DNA of 64,000 nucleotides from Larix kaempferi (taxonomy: Eukaryota > Streptophyta > Pinopsida > Pinales > Pinaceae), in the NCBI GenBank assembly GCA_027924585.1, contig BSBM01000636.1, positions 2,310,001 through 2,374,000 on the forward strand. The letters are read 5' to 3'. The stretch's first letter is position 1. Every line of letters starts with the position of its first letter. Below are positions 47,388 through 59,171 of the stretch, piece after piece. The notes beneath the pieces are model-generated. The model worked only from the letters and a program-made list of their open reading frames with translations. It was not told where the DNA came from and did no database searches. The position numbers and the translations under genes were made by a program.

Positions 47388-49167
47388 CCGAGGCGCATCT
47401 CCAAAATCAATCATCCTCTTCTTGGAGCTACTGGTATCTCAGGTCTTCTTCCGTCTAGGAGTAGACCGTCTCTCCAGGATTTGAAACAAATGATATAAGA
47501 TACCATCATTTTCAAGCATTTGTCACATTTACCACATTTATAAAATGAATGTAGAATTCAAATCTTAAGTAACTCATCGCTGATGCGAGTGGGAGACGTG
47601 AGGCAGGTGTCCTGGATCTATTGATCCTTTCAGCAACTCCAACCTACAACATTTACGACAATCATTTCATTGAAAAATAATAATTGCTTAAATTAATTTT
47701 TGTTAATGCATCAAAATATTTTCATAAATTAACTTGATTCTCACCGTGAACACCTCTGACAATAGACATGACTGGTCTTCAGGGATAGCAGGTGGAGCAG
47801 TTGGTTGGACAACCTTCTCTGATGCAGTCATGGGGGGGGGGGAAGATGTAGTTGCAATAGCTATGGGTGCAACCACTGTAGATACATGGGAGGATACTAG
47901 AAAAGTAGTTGCCACAATAGTGGCAGGAACTAAAGACGATATGGTGGAAGAGGACATGGTGGTATGGGGTGGAGGAGTACGTCGTGGATGATGAACCCCT
48001 ATCAGTTGTATGATAGGGGGTATCAATCCAAAAGGGATAAGGGGGATGTTGAGGGATGGTGAATGGGAGGGCGGTCCTGGATAGAGCAAGGAGGATGGAC
48101 ATAAGGGAGGTTGTGGATGAAAGGGGGAAGCTGGATGGAAGGGGGGGGGTGGATGACTGGGGGAGGTGGATAGATGGGGTGGAGTGGATGAATGGGGGAG
48201 GATGTATAGATGAGAGGCGTGGATGAATGGGGGAGAATGGATGGAGGGGGAGGATGGACGGAGGGGGGAGTATGGACGGAGAGGGGAGGTTGGATGGAAG
48301 GGAGGGGGTGGACGGAGGGAGGGGTTTGGATGGAAGCGAGGGGGGAGACTAATGGAATAAGGTGGAAACATGAGACTAAAGTGGCGACAGAGAATTGTGT
48401 CACCTGCAGCTGTTGGTGGCACCTACATACAAATTTGTAATATCATAGTTTACTAAACAAAAATCAAATTAAACCATAGTAAGTCATAACAATTCAAATT
48501 AAAAGCATTCTTTTAACTACACATTGTACCTGTGTATATGGTGATTTGTTGATCCCTAGTGGAGATGGTTGATCATCATAGTATGGGAATATCTATGGAC
48601 ACCAAAATGCATGCGCGTTATGAAAATATTAAACAAGTAATTATTTAGGAAATTAAAATATTCAAAAATATTGTACGAACTATCATCGTGTATGTCATAA
48701 ATAGAAATACATAAATAATAGAAATTCCATAAGTAATAACAATGTTGTGTGAGGTACTGAAAATACCTCCATGTGAGGTGTCGCAATTTCAGTTGCAGCT
48801 TCCACTGCTGATTCCAGGTTGGGAGATCATACGTTCTCCCATGATGGCGTCTCGGCTCTAAATAACTTTACATTTAAATAATAGTTTAAGTCAAACACAA
48901 ATACTTTAAAGTTACTTTAAACATTATCAAATAATGATTGAAAACACATTAAAAAAAGTGCTAACCTGCTCCATATAGCAACCCTCGATCGGGCCAAGGA
49001 AAGTGTGCCTGTAATGGGGACAAAGATGTGGCACTATCCTCGTCGAACTAGAAGGCCCAACATGGATACCACTAGTCACAGGTCTATCATGCATTTGTCA
49101 TGAAGGTCCTGCATTTGAGTCTCTATTAGGGTCAACCTGTCTCTCCACTGTAGTCGTTGTTGTTGTC
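47388..49167 (-). pseudogene. ORF2 copy C (3' half), cut by the Tat-like element
   Basis: Homologous to copy A at 1-1769. Minus-strand exons are recognisable at 49167-48966 (5' truncated), 48857-48767 (91 bp, AETPSWENV...), 48592-48530 (63 bp, IFPYYDDQPSPLGINKSPYT) and 48422 to about 47743. The last is open for 239 codons and consists of Pro/Ser-rich FHPxSP repeats followed by a Thr/Ser/Val-rich segment. A further basic piece, RRSTPRRKKT...SSSKKRMIDFGD, at about 47485-47388 looks like a nuclear localisation signal near the C-terminus. The small exons keep size, splice sites and mostly conservative amino-acid changes relative to copy A, which argues for past selection on the protein. Similarity ends at about 49167, where the Tat-like LTR starts. 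Confidence 0.55.
48110..48350 (+). repeat. G-rich minisatellite in ORF2 copy C
   Basis: Degenerate GGGGGAGGATGGATGGA units, the counterpart of 1-235. They code for the Pro-rich repeats on the minus strand. A run of ten G lies at 47831-47840. Confidence 0.7.
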
Positions 49168-50087
49168 GATCAAATTAGCACTTCTCTGTCCATGACCACA
49201 TTTCCTTGTCAGTCACACAAAAGGAAACTATGGATGGAATAGCTTACCTTGACCCTAAATGACCTAAAGTTGAACCTTGCAATATTTCCCTCAGAAGCAT
49301 ATTTTTATGCCTATCTTTATACATAACTGCGACCCTCATACTTGCCAACCTGCGGGTTAGGCGCAGGTATCTCTACTAACAACCCGCGGGTGTCAACTAA
49401 AAGATGCACTCGCTACATGCAAGTGAGGACACTCACGAGTCACTCGCTAGTTTTCCTATATCATACTCGCGGGTATCTTAAGAAAACTTGAAAAATAATT
49501 TAAAAACACGAATTGGGATTAGTTGAGGTAGGTACCCAAACTAACACAACTTCTAAACTCAACCACCTTTCGAACCTGCCTTCCTTGCCTTGCTATAAAT
49601 GCAAGGGGAAGGGTGTGATAAATGGAACTTATGATCATTGGAGAAATTTATGCTGGAGAAATTCATAGCTAAGAGAGAGGAGTAGGATCCCAGGGTCTGG
49701 TTACGACGGTGTTGGTGCAGGACAGGTATAGTATTATTGTACTTTGTGCATTTTTCAATAAAGATTGAGACATTCTTCCCTTTCCAATAGATTTGTTTAT
49801 GTCTATTGCAATTTGATTACAATTTGATGTTATGTTGTCTTATTGATATCAATATCTTATTTGTGTTCAAATTGGTTTGAGGAAGGTCTTATGTTTGTTT
49901 TTTAGGTTGTTGCATAGGAGAACGAAGGGAGAAAATCTTGGATCGACCTTCATAAATAAGGTATACATTCTCTTAAATCTAATCCTATTTTATTAATAAC
50001 AATGTTTGCAAAGCCTTATATGTTTATATGATAACCCTAGTACGCTAGTAGTCTTCCCCTACTATAAGGACAATTTCCCTAACAACA
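49158..50087 (+). repeat. Probable 5' LTR of the Tat-like element
   Basis: It starts TGTTGTTGTCGATC, where ORF2 similarity stops, and ends CCTAACAACA, so TGTTGTT and AACAACA form short inverted ends. TATAAAT lies at 49594-49600 and AATAAA at 49757-49762. Without a second LTR the borders are inferred. Confidence 0.55.
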
Positions 50088-50092
50088 AAACT

Positions 50093-50109
50093 AACGACTC
50101 CGCTGGGGA
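50093..50109 (+). promoter_or_regulatory. Primer binding site of the Tat-like element
   Basis: AACGACTCCGCTGGGGA, two changes from the TGGCGACTCCGCTGGGGA primer site that I recall for Tat/Ogre-type elements. Confidence 0.7.
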
Positions 50110-52189
50110 TCACCATCTATTTTCTTCTTTGGCAACTCTTGTTGAGTTTCTTTCAGTCTTTTATAACTTGTTTGATCTCTGTAGAAGTGTCTAGGGTATC
50201 CTTGACCCTATTGCTTGACTCAGTTCTTTTTTTATCTGCAATTTTCTTTCTTTTTTAGAATTTTTCAAAGCCCACCCGCGAGTTCCCTGTGCTTATAGGC
50301 GCGGTTATTTAGTTGCACTCGCGAGTTTCCTATATAGGTACCAGTGGTTATCTAGCTACACCTGTGTGCTTCTACATGTTACAGTCACGAACTTTTCCTG
50401 AGATTTGTCTTTTTAATTAAGCTTTGGTCTTAGGGTTACTTCTTTTGGATTTGGAAGTTTGTTTGTTGATCTAACACTTGTTTAATGCCTTTCATTGTTG
50501 ATTTGAGTCTCTGTTACAACCTTTCTTAGAGATCTCCTTTGGTTTTTATGCTTGGTTCAATAGGTTTTTAGGTCTTTAAATTTTTTCAAGGCTCACCCGC
50601 GACCTTCATATACATGCAGTTGCGACTTTTCTGCCCTACTCGCGAGTTGCCAGTATATGTACGCGCGGGTCAACCGCACGTTGCTGCATGTTACAATCGC
50701 GGGTTTTTCTTGAGACTTTTCTTTTTTAATTAGGGTTTGGTATTAGGGTGGTTTGCCTGTGGCTTTGGAAGTCTTTTGCTAATCTGATACCCTCTGGACA
50801 TTGTTCAGTGTATTATGATTTTGTTTGTATCCTCTGTAAGAGTTTCTACTTGAGTTTTGTTCTTGCGAAGTTACCCTTGATTTCTATCCCATTTTGTGTT
50901 TGGAAACTGCTGAGATTTCATCTTCTTTGATCATTGGTATTCAGGAGCAAACTGATCTCAGCATAAGAGTCTCTGTTTTTCCTCCTTACGTATCAGTCAT
51001 CATGGTTTAAATTTTGTATCCAAAACCTAGTTACTTTTAGTTTTCCTAGAGCAACTAGTTGGGTTGGTCTTTGTTGGTCTTGCATAAGGTCTGATTGCTT
51101 TAGTTTTGGGTCATTTTATCTTTGCTTGCATTGCTTTTACGATTCTTGTTGGTTCACATTTATTTGTATTTCTTTCATAGTTAAAGAAAAAATAAAATTT
51201 AAAAATAATTTTCTTTTTATAGAAAGAATTGTCATTTTCTTTTCGAAGTAGTTGTAGTCTTTAGTACTATCATCTTTGAAAATACAAAAAAATTTCATTA
51301 TGCTTAGTTTGCTTTATGATTTCATGTTTTGAAAGACAAAAAAAGTAGGTTAATTGTGAATTTTTTACATTTTTACATATACGCATTTCTTTTAAGTTGT
51401 AACCATCACCACACATTGCACTGTCCTTTGAGTAAGTAACAACTTTAAAAAGAACCATTAATAAAATTTATTAGTAACATTTTTCTTTTTAGGTTACACA
51501 ACATCAACTATCTTAGGCAAGGGTTTGGAATACGTCACTCTAAACCTTCCAAACCATTCAAATCTCAAATCATAGTAAAGACTATCATTTAGGTAAATCC
51601 ACTGTTATGGAGGTATCCGGGAAGCTCTACTCAAACCAACAACGAGGTCATGTGATATTGGACTGTTGGGGATACCCCCCCCCAATTTTCTTTCGAGCAT
51701 ACACCAGAGCCTTTTAGCATACGGGGATCCATTAGTGCCTTGTGTACTCTTAGATTTCGGGCTTAGTTATCCTACCCATGGGTCTTAGCTGGACCTGCGA
51801 CTATCCCCCAAGGTTCTTTCTGCAATTTTGGTAGCCTTTAGTATCTTTTGACCCTTAGAGATCTACACAGGTGACGGTGGAAGTATATTTCCACTGTACC
51901 TATGAAATACGTGGGAGGAAATCCCCTACATGTTTTTTGGAAGGTGGTTGGTGATTCAAATGCTTGCACCCAAGAATACTGTATTGTGGACCCCAGGTAA
52001 CTGTTCTTCGATATTCTACTGGTTTGTTCTGGGCCCTCATCATCCCAGACTTACTTTTGAGAGTATTATCTTTGTGTGCCTGGTTTGGATTACTTTAGGA
52101 CATTTTTAGTGGTGTGTTGTTTGCTCCTAGTTTTTCTAGTGGCCCCTAGGGTAATTACTTAGTATATTTTTCACACAATTGTGGATGAC
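50110..52189 (+). other. Untranslated leader with a 311-bp tandem duplication
   Basis: No ORF of note. A unit starting at TTTTTCAAAGCCCACCCGCG (50261) recurs at 50581 as TTTTTTCAAGGCTCACCCGC. Both contain CTCGCGAGTT, CTACATGTTACA or GCATGTTACA, and a TTTTTAATTA run. CGCGGGT/CGCGAGT motifs also stud the LTR (49370-49460). Confidence 0.7.
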
Positions 52190-54240
52190 CAACCTCTTCG
52201 AAGGTCACGAAGTTTGCAGAACCTTCCTCCACTCATATTGGAGCCTCCACTTCCACCAAAGCAATAGAGAACAGAATCTCGTGGTTCTTACAAACTTATG
52301 GGAACAACTGAACAACCCAGAGAACCTCATTTGATCTTCCAAGATAAACCGGTTCAGGAAACTATAGATATTGAATACTTGACAACTGAAGAGTTTGCTA
52401 CACCCTCCAATCCTTCTTTAACTTGACCCAATGATCCCTTGTTACAAAGGGTAGTTTCTCTAGGTCTTCCATAGTTAAGTATATATCGGTTTACACCTGG
52501 TTCTTTTATGGATAACATAGGGGATGTGTCAGGAGTCCCTCATACTCCTACAACAGCTATCATATAAGGAGGTTTTTCCCCTCCATATGCACACACATCG
52601 AGCTCGTTGCAAGCTACTTCTGCTCAGAGCACTTCATCTAGTTTCAATGCTAGATCCGTAGGTTTGTCTGGATCTCAAGATACAACTGTATCTATTCCTT
52701 TTGGTTCTACCATTGGTCCATCTAGTGTCCCCTTTTCAGGGATACCTTCTGTATATTTCACATCTTCTCCATTTGTACAACAATTCCAGGTTAACCCTCA
52801 TTCTGCTCCTTTTAGTCACGGATTTCGTTGGTTCGGAGGACACATTGCTCCTTCTGAACCTTTCGTAGGATCAATGCTTGCTTCTTCCATTACATCTAAG
52901 TTAGGGTTCAACCCCTTCACAGGATTTAATGTGTACCCATCCAATGTACAGACTTCGAATGTGCATGTAGGTTGTACTCCCTTTTCACTGTTTGGTGAAG
53001 GGGGTAGTAACAGTTTTGTCAACCCACATTTCAGGGGTGCTTATACCCAACCGCAATGGACAAGTCCACAAGGAAGAAATACCTTAGCTTATGGATGGAG
53101 CAACTTCCATAATTAATTTGCTTCACAACCAGTGGCTGGGGGAAACTCCAACCAACACTATAGGAGCTCGGTTTCGGGTGGTTCCCTGTACCAAAATCAT
53201 TTTAATCAAATGCCATCGGTGAGACCCTATTTTACTTTTCTAGAAACCTTAAAATTTCCATCTCTTTCAAAACTAACCAACGATTTGGTGTAGCACAACC
53301 CTGCATGGCCACCGGTCCCAACCAAGCTTCCCTCGGACATTCTGAAGTTCAAAGGTAAGACCGGGGAATACCCTAAAGACCATGTTACGACCTTTCACCT
53401 ATGGTGCTCTTCCAACTCACTAAATGACGATTCCATTCAGTCGAGGCTCTTCCAAAGGACCTTAACTAGTGTTGAAGCCAAGTGGTACATTGAACTTCCT
53501 ATTGTAGCATATGATAACTTTTGGGACCTAGTGACAGTCTTTCTGAATCACTTCTATCTTCTAGTCCGGTATGATGTCGGTACATATCTTATGTCTACTT
53601 TTAGGCAAAACAAATCCAATCACCTTTCTGATCACATTCAGGAGTGGCGTAGATGAAAGCGACTCATCAAGGTTGAGATCCCCCCATAGTTCCTTTTAGA
53701 GTGGTATTTGAAGTCACTCCTCCCTTATATTTCTAAGGATGTTGCAACTTCTGGGGTAAGTTCTGAAGAAGAAGCAATCCTGAGGACCCAGTAGCCTGAA
53801 TTAGTTTATGATCAATCTGGGATCCTCTATGAGATCATTCCAGATGCACTGAGGTCTAATATAGATATTGGAAAACCTAATCCTGAACCGCATGCTGATG
53901 GAATTGTTGGTTTAGCATATTCAATAGCACTTGAAGCTTTAACGAAACAAGTTCACACACTCTCTGTGAAGCAATCTGCTGCTAAAGCAAATATAGTTGA
54001 ATCCTCCCCTTCAAAAACTGAATCTGTACAATGGGCACAGACAAATCAAAAGGGTTTTTGGAAACCCAACAACAAAATAAAGGGTAATAAAGGGGGGGGA
54101 ACCATCAGAAACCCAAAAATACCAAAAATGTCGAGGAGGGAAAGAAACAAAAAAAGAAGGTAAAGTTTCTTTGCAAAATTTGCAAGGATGGCCACCTTAG
54201 TCATCAATGCCCTCTTATGGACGAAGCCCAGAATATTTTG
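52190..54240 (+). pseudogene. gag: Gag of the Tat-like element
   Basis: It begins MDDQPLRRSRSLQNLPPLIL and continues, with stops, through a Ser/Pro/Gly-rich region (open at 52607-53116). The gag core is PTKLPSDILKFKGKTGEYPK, DHVTTFHLWCSSNSLNDDSI, FQRTLTSVEAKWYIELP, DLVTVFLNHF. A zinc knuckle FLCKICKDGHLSHQCPLM (CX2CX3HX4C, one residue shorter than the usual spacer, as I recall for this lineage) lies at about 54165-54220 in a different frame from the preceding lysine-rich part. At least seven stops are present. Confidence 0.8.
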
Positions 54241-54777
54241 CAAGAAAAGAAACCGATTGTATTGAAGGATCGGTTTCCTCACGGACAAGGCCCAGTTTCT
54301 AGCAACACTAGTGCTGGGAACACTTCTCGTGCTTCATCAGTTTATCAATCATTCATTAACATGGTTAAATCACACATGCTTCTGCAAACCAGAGCCACGA
54401 ATTATAACCCGAACATGCAGGAGAAAGATAAAGATGTTCCCAAGTCATCTTCTCCTCTTCACATTGAGAGACCAACAGATTTTATGCCGAAGATACCTAA
54501 GGGTGTCTACAAACGGGCTATGCACAACCCTAATGCGTGGGCTACTCCAAAATACTTTGTCGTAGAGGACCTGGCCCAAATGCCATGTGCAATGTCCACA
54601 TCAGAATTCTTGCAAAGCTTCCCTTTGCAGTGTAATGCACTTTTATCGGCCATCGAGAGCATGGATTATTCAAGTATGCTTGCATGGTTTGATATGTCAA
54701 ATATCGAATCCCGGTTACCGTATCACATGGCCTTCCAAATTGAAGTAGTCCATGGTCCCAAAACCATTGGATGAACA

Positions 54778-55290
54778 TTTGTATATGAAGGCGTGTGTAC
54801 GTGTGTAATGTCAATATCCTACTGGAAATCCCTTGGCTCTCCTGAGTTAGCCCCTTCCAACACACTACTTATGGCTTTTGACGAAAGATCATTCCGCCCA
54901 CATGGAGTCTTTCCCACGTTCGAGATTGAACTTGCTGGTAAGATAGTGTCTGTGGAGGTTTAATTTTTGGATGCTCCTCTTGACTACAATGTGTTGTTAG
55001 GAAGGAGCTGAGATTATGCTATGCAAGCTATCCCATCGTCCCTTTTCCGAGTACTCATGTTCCTGCACGAAGGGAAGATCATCACGATTGATCAACTTTA
55101 CTTTACTTGGAATAATAACACTACTTCATCGGATTCAGATATCCCCTTGATTGATAAGACTCATCCACCCAGTGAGAGTTTGGGAGTGGGCATGTATTCA
55201 TCGTTGATGCGAACATTCAAAATACCTACTCCCGTACACTACATTGGTTCTATGAGTACTACTGACATTTTGTCTCAGGAAATATTCATG
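54778..55290 (+). pseudogene. pol: Aspartic protease region of the Tat-like element
   Basis: SYWKSLGSPELAPSNTLLMA, HGVFPTFEIELAGKIVSVEV, and LDAPLDYNVLLGRS followed by YAMQAIPSSLFRVL match the protease fold of Tat elements (LLGR for the usual ILGR/LLGR end). The active-site Asp-x-Gly has become Tyr-Glu-Gly near 54780, and two stops follow. Confidence 0.7.
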
Positions 55291-55659
55291 GTCAGTTGAA
55301 CAACTGGTCCGTGGATTCTTCCCACTCAGCAAGAACGAATTGTGCCCTTATCTGTTGTAGAAGTGGCATACCAAGCATCACAAAATGATGCAATAGATTA
55401 TATCTTGACTCCTTTCGTCCCCATAGAGTCAGATATCGACTATGCACCTGCATGGTCAGTCAACTCCATCCATTCTTTTGATTGTATGGATACCATTTTA
55501 CCTTCAGATGAGGCTATTATGGAAGCCATGATAGGTCTGGATCATCTGTGGGAACACATGCATCACAAATCCTATTTCCTCCCAGATCTAGACAAGATAG
55601 AGAATGGTGAGTTTTCAATGAGACCTGGTGGTGATATGGATTTGATTCCATCACTCCTT

Positions 55660-56600
55660 CTCCTATGCAAATGATTTATGCTAAAGGTAACATGGAAAAC
55701 ATATGGAAGACTATACCGATTGATATCTCCACTAAACCTGGCGTTTTGGAAAACATTTTTATTGGGGCAAATTGTTCTCCTAGCGAGATCACTTTGTACA
55801 CCAACCTATTTAAGGAATTCTGCGAAGTTTTTTCCTGGTCTTACGAGGAGATGCTAGGAATTGAACCTGCTATAGTTGATCATGTGATCATGACTTACCC
55901 TAATGCTAAACTAGTGAGACAAAAGCTCCGTCTGGTGAACCCTCAGAAAGCAGCAGCCATTATTAAGGTTGAAGTTGAAAAACTGCTTAAAGCCGGTTTC
56001 ATCTATCTGATCGACATGATAGAATGGGTCTCCAACCCAGTCCCGGTCGATAAAGAAAAAGGAACCATATGTGTCTGTACGGACTTCAGGGACCTTAACA
56101 AATCCTGTCCAAAGGAAAACTACCCCACACCCTTCATATACGATATCATTGATGCATGTGCGGGCCATGAAATATTTTCTTTCATGGATGGTTTTTCAAG
56201 ATACAACCAAATCCAAATAGAAACTGAAGACCAACACAAAACAACTTTCATTTGTCCTTGGGGTACCTTTTCTTATCAAAATAGGTTGTTCAGATGAAAG
56301 AACGCTGGAGCCACCTTCCAGCAGGCAATGAAATTCACTTTCCATGACATTAAACATGTATTCGAGCCATATTTGGATGATCTCCCAGTGTGATCTTGTA
56401 AGAGACGAGATCATCCTGATCATTTGTGACTCATGTTTGAGAGATACAGATATTATAAGATTTGTTTGAATTCTAACAAATGTGTATTCTGTATCGAGTC
56501 CGAATGCTTATTGCATTTCATTGTGTCTAGTCGTGGCATTATGGTCGACCCATTGAAAGTTGAGGCCATTGTAAATATTCCTTCTCCTCGTACCCTTAGA
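55660..56600 (+). pseudogene. pol: Reverse transcriptase of the Tat-like element
   Basis: The open part 55665-56297 includes EVFSWSYEEMLGIEPAIVDH, VEKLLKAGFIYLIDMIEWVS, ICVCTDFRDLNKSCPKENYP and FMDGFSRYNQIQIETEDQHK. After a stop at 56295, GATFQQAMKFTFHD and FEPYLDDLPV hold the catalytic Tyr-x-Asp-Asp. The order and wording are typical of plant Gypsy elements. Further stops follow the YLDD motif. Confidence 0.9.
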
Positions 56601-57275
56601 CAACTTTAGAGTCTGTAGGGCATGTCAAAATTTCTACAGCATTTCACTATAAACTATGCTAAAATCACCAGTGGATTCATGAGATTGCTCAAGAAAGACA
56701 CCCATTTTTTCTGGGATGAGGCTGCATGGACTTCGTTCGATGCCTTGAAAAAGGCACTACTATCATCCCCCTTGCTGATCCCGCTAGATTATACTAAGGA
56801 CTTCCTTTTATATCTGGCGGCATCTGTTTCCACAATTGGTATGGTACTGGTTTAGGAGGATGACAAGCTCCAAGAGCATGTCATTTATTATCTTTCACGT
56901 GCATTGGTAACTCCTGAGCTCAAGTATTCCCACATCGAGAAATTGGCATTAGTTGTCGTCCATGTTGTTCAGAGACTGCGTCATTTTATCTTATTGCGAA
57001 CAACCAAATTTATTGCAGAAGTCAATCCCTTTCAATATATATCAACCCGATGTATCATCGGCGAGAAGTTTAATAAATGGATCATCATTCTTCAGGAGTT
57101 TGACCTAGCTTTCCAATCCACTAAGTTTAAGAAATTTCTGGTGTTCGCCGAGCTCATTTCTGAGTTCCCTAGTGACATAAACATCATTGAGGGAGATTCT
57201 TCTTTTCCAGAAGAACACATAATTCTCATTGCGACTTCTAACCCATGGTATGGGGATATGTTAATATATCTCTAG
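56601..57275 (+). pseudogene. pol: First (Gypsy-type) RNase H of the Tat-like element
   Basis: LLKKDTHFFWDEAAWTSFDA and DYTKDFLLYLAASVSTIGMV are the connection and the RNase H start. After a stop at 56853, HVIYYLSRALVTPELKYSHI and EKLALVVVHVVQRLRHFILL carry the conserved E and surrounding pattern. IILQEFDLAFQSTKFKKFLV ends the domain. It is dead because of stops. Confidence 0.85.
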
Positions 57276-57278
57276 ACT

Positions 57279-58490
57279 TTGAGGTGTTCCCATACTTTCT
57301 CCACAGATGAACAACGAAAACTAAAACATCATGCAAGGAGTTACCTCATCATTTATGACACATTATACAGACATGGGGTAGATTCCATCTTACGCTGTTG
57401 TTTAACCTTGAAGGAAGTTGAAACACTATTGAATGATGCCCACAGTGGAGCCTGTGGAGGTCATCTTTCTGGGTTGGCAACATCCCAGAAAATACTGTGT
57501 GCTGTCTGTTATTGGCCCACGATCTTCAAGGATTGTGTGGAAGTGTGAAAAACTGTCGATCTTGTCAGTTTTTCACAAAGAATATGCAAGCACACCCGGT
57601 TCCTCTCCATCTTGTTATCACAGTAGGACCATTCACCAAGTGGGGGGTTGAATTCATGACATGTAATCCAAATTTGGCAGGAGGACACCATCACATCATC
57701 GTTGACGTCGACTACTTTACAAAGTGGGCCGAGGTAATGCCTACTATGCGAGTAGACGGAGAAACGGCTGCTTATTTCATTTTTAACCAGATCATTGCTA
57801 GATTTGGTATTCCCAAATATATCTTCACATACCATGGTCGACATTTTCAAAAAAATATGATGACCGATTTGTATACCATGATAGGTTTTTGACAGGAACA
57901 CTCGTCTTCGTTTTATCTGCAGGCAAATGGTCAAATCGAAGCGGTCAAAAAGACTTTGAAAACCATCCTTCAAAGGACCATTAATGCCAGTAGATCTAAC
58001 TAGCACATCATGTTGTATCCCGCTCTTTGGGTTTACTGATCTAATATTAAGACTGCTACTAGGTTTTCACCCTTCCAACTCATTCGTGAGGTGGAGGCAG
58101 TCATTTTGGTTGAATGTGAAATCCCCTCTTTGAAGTTGGCCATCCAACTGCTCCCTGAAACTTCAGCTTTGGAGGAGCATTTTCTGCATTTAGAGCACTT
58201 AGATGAACATCACCGCGATGCGCTTACAAAAAATGAAGCTCATAAAAGTCGAGTCAAGCGTCAGTATGAAAAATCTGTAAAACCAAGGGTGTTCTATGAA
58301 GGAGACCTTGTTCTGCTCTATGACTAGGACAAAGATCCCTTGGGGGAAGGTAAATTCAAATCTATGTGGCTCGGACCGTATATTGTCTCTAAAGTCCTGA
58401 ATAAAGTATCTTATGAGCTAACCAATTATGAGGGTTGTAAGTTTCCTGAGCCCATAAATGGGATCTACCTGAAAAAGTATTATGCTTAGG
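57279..58490 (+). pseudogene. pol: Integrase of the Tat-like element
   Basis: The HHCC zinc finger reads DAHSGACGGHLSG...CRSCQFF across a frame change near 57540. The core has GGHHHIIVDVDYFTKWAEVM (first Asp), IFTYHGRHF where the usual Ser-Asp-x-Gly has lost its Asp, and QANGQIEAVKKTLKTIL (Glu). The C-terminal part ends WLGPYIVSKVLNKVSYEL and NGIYLKKYYA, the usual end for Tat and Athila elements. Stops at 57890 and 58325, among others. Confidence 0.88.
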
Positions 58491-58593
58491 CCTCATGCTT
58501 TTTATTGTATTATAATTGTACATGTTTTGTAGATTTTGAGTCTTTTCTTTTGTTTTTTTTGCATCTTATGTGTTTTCTAGATTGTGGTTTTAG

Positions 58594-59022
58594 ATGAAAA
58601 CCGAGTGCTTTATAGGATTCACTCATGGCGCTAGTTGCCACACCTGTCAAATGGCTTCGGCAGCTTGGGTTATTTACTCACCGTCTAGCCAGCTTGTGTC
58701 TTCAGGAGGTGCTTGCTTGGGCCCTACGACGAATAATGTATCTGAGTACAGTGCAGTCATTGAGTTACTCCGAGATGTTATTCATCATGGCATTTCACCT
58801 TTGGAGGTAAGACTCGACTCACAGTTAGTAGTACTTCAGTTCATGGGTGAGTACAGGGTTAGGGATCCTTCTTTGCTTCGTCAGTTTTTGCATGTTAGGT
58901 TACTTGAAAGACACTTTGATTTTATTACATTTCAACATATTTCAAGGAATTTAAATCCATTAGCTGACTCATATGCAAAATATATACTAGATTGGCATTT
59001 GTGCTATACACAGTCACATTAA
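58594..59022 (+). pseudogene. Additional archaeal-type RNase H (aRNH) downstream of integrase
   Basis: A 142-codon open frame: FIGFTHGASCHT, ASAAWVIYSPSSQLVSSGGA, NNVSEYSAVIELLRDVIHHG, EVRLDSQLVVLQFMGEYRVR, HISRNLNPLADSYAKYIL. This follows the RNase HI pattern DGAS...NxAEYxAL...DSxLV...NxxAD. The first catalytic Asp is His (THGAS), while the Glu, second Asp and last Asp are present, so it is probably inactive. It starts about 100 bp after the integrase stop. In the Tat elements I remember, this domain usually lies between the first RNase H and integrase. Confidence 0.8.
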
Positions 59023-59171
59023 CCAGTCACACACACAAAGACAACCCACAGATATATATATAAACCGATATTGTATATATCAGGATTAACAAATATGAGT
59101 ACGAGTCATAGTATGTCACAGTGTCATAATATACAAAAATGGGCTCAAAGGCCTAAAAAATATAACATGTC

